Part shown: one piece after another, positions 1 to 4,009 of the stretch
Layout: the number at the start of each line of letters is the position of its first letter
Position numbering within the stretch: position 1 is the stretch's first letter
NCBI GenBank assembly: GCA_046496945.1
Contig: JAWOGL010000073.1
Location: 1 to 5,454 of the forward strand
Origin: Desulfonatronovibrio sp046496945
Lineage (GTDB): Bacteria; Desulfobacterota; Desulfovibrionia; Desulfovibrionales; Desulfonatronovibrionaceae
Length of the DNA: 5,454 bases
Direction: 5' to 3'
Position numbers and translations under genes: made by a program
The notes under the pieces: generated by a model
Told to the model about the DNA's origin: nothing
What the model saw: the letters and a program-made list of their open reading frames with translations, nothing else
Database searches by the model: none

Positions 1-234
1 AGCCGGGATTTTTACTGTTTCGTTGTCCTGTTCAAATTCAAGTTCCACCACGGAAGTGGTTCCGGCCTTGCGCCAGACTTTGTGAAACAGGCCTTCCCTG
101 ACCTTGAGGGAAATGTTTTTGCCTTCAGGACTGTAAAATACAGCTGGAATATACTCTTTGGCGCGAAGTTTTTTGGAAGCTTCCTTGCCCAGTTTTTCTC
201 TGACTTCCAATTTTAAATTGACAAGTTCGGACAT
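1..234 (-). CDS. rplY: 50S ribosomal protein L25, long CTC-type, N-terminal part (3' end beyond window)
   Basis: Seventy-eight codons are visible, starting MSELVNLKLEVREKLGKEAS and continuing through an IPAVFYSPEGKNISLKV segment (about residues 33-49) to VVELEF (about 62-67). This is the 5S-rRNA-binding N-terminal domain of the L25/TL5/CTC family, which binds 5S rRNA in the large subunit and is linked to general stress in several bacteria. Most relatives have IPAVVYG at the loop; here the Gly is Ser. The ATG start is supported by an AAGGAG ribosome binding site 6 nt upstream. The gene lies 55 bp downstream of prs on the same strand, a common pairing, and pth often follows, although that is outside the window. 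The usual long form is around 190-220 residues, so more than half the gene is missing. The length class (short L25 or long CTC) is inferred from the lineage, not seen. Confidence 0.9.
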   Translation of the reverse strand, partial: MSELVNLKLEVREKLGKEASKKLRAKEYIPAVFYSPEGKNISLKVREGLFHKVWRKAGTTSVVELEFEQDNETVKIPA

Positions 235-240
235 CTTGTT

Positions 241-246
241 CTCCTT
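241..246 (-). promoter_or_regulatory. Ribosome binding site of rplY
   Basis: AAGGAG on the minus strand with a 6-nt spacer (AACAAG) to the ATG at 234-232. It is a strong Shine-Dalgarno and fixes the L25 start. Confidence 0.8.
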
Positions 247-267
247 GTTTTGACGTGGGGCAGATGT

Positions 268-273
268 ATTATA
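268..273 (-). promoter_or_regulatory. Candidate -10 element of an internal rplY promoter
   Basis: The minus strand reads TATAAT, a perfect sigma70 -10 hexamer, at 273-268, in the AT-rich gap between prs and rplY. Transcription would start near 261, giving a leader of about 27 nt that contains the AAGGAG site. No good -35 is present at 16-18 bp spacing (TCATTA at 17 bp), and the neighbouring sequence TTATAAACTTATAAT is AT-rich, so the match may be chance. If real, it would let L25 be made independently of prs. Confidence 0.35.
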
Positions 274-281
274 AGTTTATA

Positions 282-310
282 AGCGTGCTTTAATGAGAAA
301 AGAGCACGCT
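282..310 (-). terminator. Hairpin spanning the prs stop codon (possible weak terminator or mRNA 3' stabiliser)
   Basis: A perfect 8-bp inverted repeat, AGCGTGCT (282-289) and AGCACGCT (303-310), flanks a 13-nt loop that contains the prs TAA at 292-290. On the minus-strand transcript the stem is followed by TTATAAACTTATAAT, which is AT-rich but has no uninterrupted U-tract. It is a poor intrinsic terminator; an attenuator or RNase-blocking hairpin between prs and rplY is as likely. Confidence 0.35.
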
Positions 311-1237
311 GACCGATGATTCGGTGTGAATGTTATGTATGGCCTTAGCCAGCAGGCTGGCCACGGATATTACCCTGAATTTGGAACACGCCCTGGCTTT
401 CTCAGTCAGAGGTATAGTATCTGTAACTACAACTTCTGAAAAACAGGATTTTTCCATTCTTTCCACTGCCGGTCCGGAAAGTATCGGATGAGTGGCGCAG
501 GCCAGAACCTTTTTGGCACCTTTTTCCGTTAATACCTTGGCTGCTTCGACCATGGTTCCTCCGGTGTCAATCATGTCGTCCAGTACAATGGCAACTTTGT
601 CCTGAACATCTCCTATCACCCGCATTGCCTGGGCTTTATTGGGAGTATCCCGGCGTTTGTCAATTATGGCCAGATCCGCTCCGATGCGTTTGGCGTACGC
701 CCTGGCCCGTTCGGTTCCCCCGGCATCCGGAGACACTACTACTGCCTGATTCCCAAACTGCTGCAGGTAAGTCAGCAGAACCTCGGCGGCAAACAGATTG
801 TCCACCGGCATATTGAAAAAGCCCTGAATTTGACCTGAATGGAGATCAATGGTCAAAACCCTGTTTACTCCTGACGCGCTCAAGAAGTCAGCCACTACTT
901 TGGCACTTATGGGTACTCTGGGAACAACTTTGCGGTCCTGTCTGGCATATCCATAATATGGAATTACGGTTGTGACTCTGCCCACGCTTGCCCGTTTCAG
1001 GGCATCCAGCATTAAAAACAGTTCCATAAGATTGTGATTAACCGGCGCGCAGGTAGACTGAACCACAAATATATCATCCCCCCGGACATTATCGCCGATT
1101 TCGATCCTGCTTTCCCCGTCGCTGAAGGTGGAAACCAGAGTAGGGCTTAAGGTCATCCCTAAATGATCGCAGATTCCTCTGGCCAGTTCAGGGTTGGCGT
1201 TGCCGGTAATGATTTTTAATTCTCCGTAAGCGGGCAT
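290..1237 (-). CDS. prs: Ribose-phosphate pyrophosphokinase (PRPP synthetase)
   Basis: Makes 5-phosphoribosyl-1-pyrophosphate from ribose-5-phosphate and ATP, the cytosolic precursor for purine, pyrimidine, His, Trp and NAD synthesis. The 315-residue product equals E. coli Prs in length. Visible landmarks are FSDGE (38-42) and NVRGDDIFVVQSTCAPVN (50-67), the flexible catalytic loop YARQDRKVVPRVPI (97-110), DLHSGQIQGFF (131-141, with the ATP-contacting His133), IDKRR (192-196), and the PRPP-binding motif VLDDMIDTGGT (218-228). The C-terminus ends SVSVLFSH, close to the E. coli ending. The ATG at 1237 was chosen because the family begins here. The frame stays open 61 codons further upstream, but that stretch runs through tRNA-Gln. 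The ribosome binding site is weak (AAGG, 11-nt spacer). The gene lies 30 bp downstream of the tRNA CCA, so its mRNA 5' end may be produced by tRNA 3' processing. Confidence 0.98.
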   Translation of the reverse strand: MPAYGELKIITGNANPELARGICDHLGMTLSPTLVSTFSDGESRIEIGDNVRGDDIFVVQSTCAPVNHNLMELFLMLDALKRASVGRVTTVIPYYGYARQDRKVVPRVPISAKVVADFLSASGVNRVLTIDLHSGQIQGFFNMPVDNLFAAEVLLTYLQQFGNQAVVVSPDAGGTERARAYAKRIGADLAIIDKRRDTPNKAQAMRVIGDVQDKVAIVLDDMIDTGGTMVEAAKVLTEKGAKKVLACATHPILSGPAVERMEKSCFSEVVVTDTIPLTEKARACSKFRVISVASLLAKAIHNIHTESSVSVLFSH

Positions 1238-1267
1238 ATGTATGTAAGCCTTATAATAATAATTGTT

Positions 1268-1342
1268 TGGCTGGGGCGGGAGGATTCGAACCTCCGGATG
1301 ACGGGACCAAAACCCGTTGCCTTGCCGCTTGGCTACGCCCCA
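1268..1342 (-). tRNA. glnQ-tRNA (TTG): tRNA-Gln (anticodon UUG)
   Basis: A 75-nt cloverleaf with encoded CCA (1270-1268). The acceptor stem TGGGGCG / CGCCCCA begins with the U1-A72 pair and has discriminator G73, the identity pattern of bacterial tRNA-Gln. The anticodon stem ACGGG/CCCGT encloses the loop TTTTGGT, giving anticodon TTG at 1310-1308, which reads CAA (and CAG by modified wobble). The T-arm carries GGTTCGAATCC. The D-arm region resembles E. coli tRNA-Gln (GCCAAGCGG). It starts 4 nt after the ispE stop codon and ends 30 nt before prs, so it is probably excised from a polycistronic transcript by RNase P and 3' nucleases, perhaps with help from the candidate promoter in the ispE 3' end. 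Confidence 0.98.
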
Positions 1343-1346
1343 GTAA

Positions 1347-2216
1347 TTAAAATTTATAAAAATAAAAAGGTATGGACTGGCGGTGAAGCATGATGCCGGA
1401 ACGGCAGGCACAGGCTTCATCTCTGAAAAAAGCGCTCAGACTGGAGCCGGAACCGCTCATTACACAGGCTGTCGCACCATTTTCAAGCATGGATGTTTTG
1501 ATTCTCATGATTTCCGGGAAAGACCTGAAAATCATTTTTTCAAAACTATTGCTCAAAACCAGCTGTTCTCCAAGAGGGGAATCTTTATCTGTTGCAGGGG
1601 CGCTTGTCAAGCTGTGGGAAGGGCGGCTGTACAAGTTTTCCGTGCTTTCATCCCATTGATGATAAGCCCAGGCTGTATCAACATGTATTGGCGGACAGAT
1701 GAGGATCATCATCAAGCCTTTGAGGTCCACTGACAAAGGAGAAATTATTTCTCCTATTCCCCGGACCCGGGCTGGTCTGCCCGAAAAAAAGAAAGGCACA
1801 TCAGCACCTGCCTGGGCAGCCAGGGATACAAGGCTGTGATGATCCAGCCGTCTGGAACCGGCCATCCGGTTGAGTATCTGAAAAAGGGCTGCGGCGTTTG
1901 CGCTTCCTCCTCCCAGTCCTGCTCCCGCGGGTACTTTCTTGTGCAGATAAATCTTCAGTCCGGGGCGGAAATCAGCGGCCCGGGCAAAAAGATTATAGAC
2001 TTTATACAGTATGTTGTGCTGGTTTTCCAGCTCGGACGGGGAGCATTTCAGATTCAATTCAGAACCTGGGGTTTCCATGACGTCCAGGCTGTCGGCAGGT
2101 CTTGGAAGGGGATAAAAAACAGAGTCCAGAAGATGATAGCCGTCTTTTCTCTTGGCGAGGATATCCAGGTACAGGTTTATCTTGCATCCTGTTCTCAGGC
2201 TGAATTGTCGGGCCAT
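1347..2216 (-). CDS. ispE: 4-diphosphocytidyl-2-C-methyl-D-erythritol kinase
   Basis: GHMP-family kinase of the MEP isoprenoid pathway that phosphorylates the 2-hydroxyl of CDP-methylerythritol with ATP. At 289 residues it is close to E. coli IspE (283). Visible are the N-terminal motif CKINLYLDI (11-19) with the catalytic Lys12, the glycine-rich phosphate loop PAGAGLGGGSANAA (96-109), GADVPFF (137-143) with the catalytic Asp139, and the third GHMP motif MSGSGSSLSAFF (253-264). The last residues, PFYFYKF, come from a very AT-rich stretch that may double as promoter or leader DNA for the tRNA gene just 4 nt downstream of the TAA. The ATG start agrees with family alignments, but its ribosome binding site is poor (an AGAG 8 nt upstream). 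The start lies 21 nt past a strong hairpin that follows htrA, so ispE may be attenuated from htrA transcription. I saw no convincing promoter of its own. Confidence 0.97.
   Translation of the reverse strand: MARQFSLRTGCKINLYLDILAKRKDGYHLLDSVFYPLPRPADSLDVMETPGSELNLKCSPSELENQHNILYKVYNLFARAADFRPGLKIYLHKKVPAGAGLGGGSANAAALFQILNRMAGSRRLDHHSLVSLAAQAGADVPFFFSGRPARVRGIGEIISPLSVDLKGLMMILICPPIHVDTAWAYHQWDESTENLYSRPSHSLTSAPATDKDSPLGEQLVLSNSFEKMIFRSFPEIMRIKTSMLENGATACVMSGSGSSLSAFFRDEACACRSGIMLHRQSIPFYFYKF
1359..1387 (-). promoter_or_regulatory. Candidate promoter for tRNA-Gln/prs inside the ispE 3' end
   Basis: On the minus strand TTCACC (1387-1382) is separated by 17 bp from TATTTT (1364-1359); each hexamer matches 4 of 6 sigma70 consensus positions. 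A start near 1352 would leave a leader of about 10 nt before the mature tRNA. The surrounding DNA is AT-rich and part of the ispE coding sequence, so chance similarity cannot be excluded. Confidence 0.3.
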
Positions 2217-2237
2217 GCAAAGTCTCTGGCTGATAAA

Positions 2238-2267
2238 GTCCGGAGCCGGATAATGCCGGCTCCGGAC
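2238..2267 (-). terminator. Strong GC-rich hairpin between htrA and ispE, probable terminator or attenuator
   Basis: A perfect 12-bp inverted repeat, GTCCGGAGCCGG (2238-2249) and CCGGCTCCGGAC (2256-2267), with a 6-nt loop, 10 of its 12 pairs G-C. It begins 6 nt after the htrA stop codon in the direction of transcription and is followed on the minus strand by TTTATC, a short, interrupted U-tract. The position fits an intrinsic terminator for htrA, with partial readthrough into ispE likely because of the weak tail. A role in protecting the htrA mRNA 3' end is an alternative. Nothing T-rich follows the stem on the plus strand, so a plus-strand function is unlikely. Confidence 0.55.
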
Positions 2268-2273
2268 CGGGAG

Positions 2274-3701
2274 TTATTCGTTTTCAAGCGGGATTGTTCT
2301 GAACATATTCTGGCCCTGCCGGTTAATAAGGAGCATGAGTACTTCTTTGGGACGGGCGTCCTCGGCCAGCACCCGGTTAAAGTCCTTAACGCTGTTTACC
2401 TGCTGACCATTGGCCTGCAGTATAAGGTCTCCGGGAACAATATCTGCCCGATGTGCTTGGGAGTTCTGCTTTACCTGGGTCACCAGCAGTCCACTGGGGC
2501 TGTCAAGTCCCAGGGCGGAAGCTTCCCGGCTGGTAGGCTTTCTCAAGCTCAGACCCAGTTCGTCCTGGGAAGATTCTTTATCAGGGGCGCTTTCCCGGGT
2601 CAATCTTTGCATATCTCTTTCCCCAAGGGTGGCCTGAATGTTTTTCTTCTTGCCGTCGCGCCATATGGTGAGTTTGACTTTTTTGCCCGGATCCAGTTCC
2701 CCGATTTTTCTGGTCAACTCTCCGGAATCTTCCACCGGGTTGTCATTTATGGCTAAAATTACGTCTCCGGCTTCCAGGCCTGCTTTTTCAGCCGGATCTC
2801 CCGGGGTAACTTCCGCGACCAGCGCGCCTCTGGATTCATCAAGGCCCAGGGCTCTGGAGGTGTTCTGGTCGATGTTCTGGATAGTAACTCCGAGCCAGCC
2901 TCTGCTGACTTTCTGGTTTGTTCTGAGCTGCTGGATTATGTCCTGAGCCATGGAACTGGGTATGGCAAAGCCAATGCCCTGTCCTGCGGCTACAATGGCG
3001 GTGTTGATGCCGATGACTTCCCCGTCAAGGTTCAGCAGGGGACCTCCGCTGTTACCCGGGTTAATAGAAGCATCGGTCTGAATAAAATTGTCGTAAGGGC
3101 CGGCCCCGATTATCCTGCCCTTGGCACTGATGATCCCTGCCGTGACAGTATGATTCAGGCCGAATGGATTGCCAATGGCTACGACCCATTCTCCCACCCG
3201 GAGTTCGTCTGAATCTCCGAATGTCAGGGTGGGAAGATCAACATCCGCCTCTATCTTCAGCAGGGCCAGGTCGGTCTCGGGGTCGGTTCCGATAACCTCG
3301 GCGTCAAAGGTTTTTTCGGATCCGTCCAGCTGAAAAGTGGCCTTAATCTGGTCGGCTTCACTGACTACGTGGTTGTTGGTAACGATATAACCATCATCAG
3401 ATATGATAAAGCCGGAACCCAGGGAACGTTGTTCCTGCGGAGCCATCTCTCCATCAGGCTCCTGGAAAAAACGTTCAAATTGCTCAAAAAAATCTTCAAA
3501 AGGATGCCTTCCTTCAGGCATTCCTCTGAAAAACTGGCTCATGTTCGGCCTTTCCACCATTTTTACCGTGCTGATGTTGACTACTGCTTCCCCGGAAGTT
3601 TCAGCCAGATCCGCAAATTCAGGCAATGAAGCGCTGGAAGCCGTGCCGATCCAGGTACTGATGAATAAAAGAAGAAACAAGGCCTGTACAAGTTTTCGCA
3701 T
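2274..3701 (-). CDS. degP/htrA: Periplasmic serine endoprotease, HtrA/DegP/DegQ family, two PDZ domains
   Basis: Degrades or refolds misfolded envelope proteins in the periplasm. The 475-residue precursor opens with a signal peptide (MRK, hydrophobic LVQALFLLLFISTWIG, likely cut after the SSA at 22-24). The trypsin-like domain follows (about 25-260), with the catalytic triad His111 in TNNHVV, Asp144 in DPETDLALL and Ser218 in NPGNSGGPL. PDZ1 starts near RGWLGV (267-272) and runs to about 360. A linker rich in charged residues (about 363-380) leads to PDZ2 (about 381-470). A Phe/Glu-rich loop (57-81, FF..FEDFFEQFERFFQ) resembles the LA loop of MucD/DegQ-type relatives. The protein has no cysteine, so the LA-loop disulfide of E. 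coli DegP is absent. The ATG start is supported by GGAGG 6 nt upstream. It is divergent from the acyl-CoA ligase gene and precedes ispE. I cannot separate the DegP, DegQ and MucD subtypes from sequence alone. Confidence 0.96.
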   Translation of the reverse strand: MRKLVQALFLLLFISTWIGTASSASLPEFADLAETSGEAVVNISTVKMVERPNMSQFFRGMPEGRHPFEDFFEQFERFFQEPDGEMAPQEQRSLGSGFIISDDGYIVTNNHVVSEADQIKATFQLDGSEKTFDAEVIGTDPETDLALLKIEADVDLPTLTFGDSDELRVGEWVVAIGNPFGLNHTVTAGIISAKGRIIGAGPYDNFIQTDASINPGNSGGPLLNLDGEVIGINTAIVAAGQGIGFAIPSSMAQDIIQQLRTNQKVSRGWLGVTIQNIDQNTSRALGLDESRGALVAEVTPGDPAEKAGLEAGDVILAINDNPVEDSGELTRKIGELDPGKKVKLTIWRDGKKKNIQATLGERDMQRLTRESAPDKESSQDELGLSLRKPTSREASALGLDSPSGLLVTQVKQNSQAHRADIVPGDLILQANGQQVNSVKDFNRVLAEDARPKEVLMLLINRQGQNMFRTIPLENE

Positions 3702-3707
3702 ACTAAA

Positions 3708-3712
3708 CCTCC
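3708..3712 (-). promoter_or_regulatory. Ribosome binding site of htrA
   Basis: GGAGG on the minus strand, 6 nt (TTTAGT) before the ATG. It is one of the strongest translation signals in the window and confirms the start ahead of the signal peptide. Confidence 0.85.
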
Positions 3713-3729
3713 ATGGAAGTAAATTTTGA

Positions 3730-3745
3730 CTTTTGTTTACAAAAG
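3730..3745. promoter_or_regulatory. Palindrome in the htrA leader, candidate operator
   Basis: CTTTTGT-TT-ACAAAAG, a perfect 7-bp inverted repeat with a 2-nt centre, lying 29-44 nt upstream of the htrA ATG. It is just downstream of the candidate -10 at 3761-3766, so a bound protein could block initiation. As RNA the loop is too small for a good hairpin, which favours a DNA-binding role. The recognising protein is unknown. Confidence 0.35.
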
Positions 3746-3760
3746 ATGACCGGATCCCGC

Positions 3761-3766
3761 ATAATA
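3761..3766 (-). promoter_or_regulatory. Candidate -10 element of the htrA promoter
   Basis: The minus strand reads TATTAT (5 of 6 to sigma70) about 60 nt upstream of the htrA ATG. No recognisable -35 lies at 16-18 bp; the sequence there is AACGGA followed by a T-tract. Either an activator or an alternative sigma factor is needed, or the true promoter is elsewhere. Confidence 0.35.
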
Positions 3767-3826
3767 CACCTAACTGAAAAAAATCCGTTTTCAGGATTCT
3801 CTGGAACTTCCGGTCTCAGATTGACT

Positions 3827-3866
3827 CATAATGGATTTTGACGGCGTTACCATTATGGATTATTGA
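3827..3866. repeat. Imperfect direct repeat and dyad in the divergent promoter region, candidate operator
   Basis: CATAATGGATTTTGA (3827-3841) recurs as CATTATGGATTATTGA (3851-3866), with one substitution and one inserted base, 24 bp apart. The same region forms an 8-bp inverted repeat, CATAATGG (3827-3834) and CCATTATG (3850-3857), with a 15-nt spacer. Two turns of helix between the copies is typical spacing for a dimeric regulator. It lies roughly midway between htrA and the ligase gene. The regulator is not identifiable. Confidence 0.4.
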
Positions 3867-3943
3867 AAATACCGGTCCACCTGAAAATTACATTAATAAA
3901 AAGTCAGAATAATACGTTGAAATTTTTTGTAAAGGCTCCGCAT

Positions 3944-3957
3944 CTTGAAAACTCAAG
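3944..3957. promoter_or_regulatory. Short palindrome upstream of the acyl-CoA ligase gene
   Basis: CTTGA-AAAC-TCAAG, a 5-bp inverted repeat overlapping the candidate -35 TTGAAA at 3945-3950. It is suitably placed for a repressor of the ligase gene, but short enough to occur by chance in AT-rich DNA. Confidence 0.25.
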
Positions 3958-3997
3958 GTCCACGGGGTATTGCTTAAAACATTATGCTTATAAATTT

Positions 3998-4002
3998 AAA
4001 GG
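3998..4002 (+). promoter_or_regulatory. Ribosome binding site deciding the GTG start of the acyl-CoA ligase
   Basis: AAAGG followed by a 7-nt spacer (TTTTACC) and GTG at 4010-4012. No other in-frame ATG or GTG exists between the upstream TGA (3839-3841) and this codon, and family members begin at about this point. Confidence 0.7.
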
Positions 4003-4009
4003 TTTTACC

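Larger units (their letters stand above)
3702..4009. other. Divergent htrA/fadD intergenic region (308 bp)
   Basis: AT-rich DNA with no coding gene that I can support. It carries the leader of htrA on the minus strand and that of the acyl-CoA ligase on the plus strand, plus several short dyads listed separately (3730-3745, 3782-3798, 3827-3857, 3944-3957). Promoters are not clear. The plus-strand candidates are TTGAAA (3945-3950)-N17-TATTGC (3968-3973) and TTGACG (3838-3843)-N17-TATTGA (3861-3866), each with a weak -10. The ligase frame is open upstream to a TGA at 3839-3841 but has no ATG or GTG before 4010. Confidence 0.8.

Noticed and set aside
1238..1420. N-terminal extension of the prs reading frame by 61 codons to an ATG at 1420
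   Set aside because: The extension reads through the whole tRNA-Gln gene and the end of ispE; Prs family proteins start at the ATG at 1237.
1383..1733. Plus-strand open frames opposite ispE (116 and 89 codons)
   Set aside because: Antisense to conserved GHMP-kinase coding sequence, no family resemblance, no good ribosome binding site.
1836..2756. Long open frame on the plus strand (306 codons)
   Set aside because: It lies opposite ispE and htrA, both clear by catalytic motifs, and crosses the hairpin between them. The translation has no recognisable domain; it is a shadow.
3777..3798. Minus-strand hairpin (AATCC / GGATT, 7-nt loop) followed by seven T residues, resembling an intrinsic terminator
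   Set aside because: The stem is only 5 bp and AT-rich, and there is no gene upstream on that strand to terminate. Probably chance in AT-rich promoter DNA, although it lies where the htrA -35 would be expected.
3989..3994. TATAAA as -10 for the ligase gene
   Set aside because: It would put the transcription start on top of the ribosome binding site, and no -35 is present at a suitable distance.
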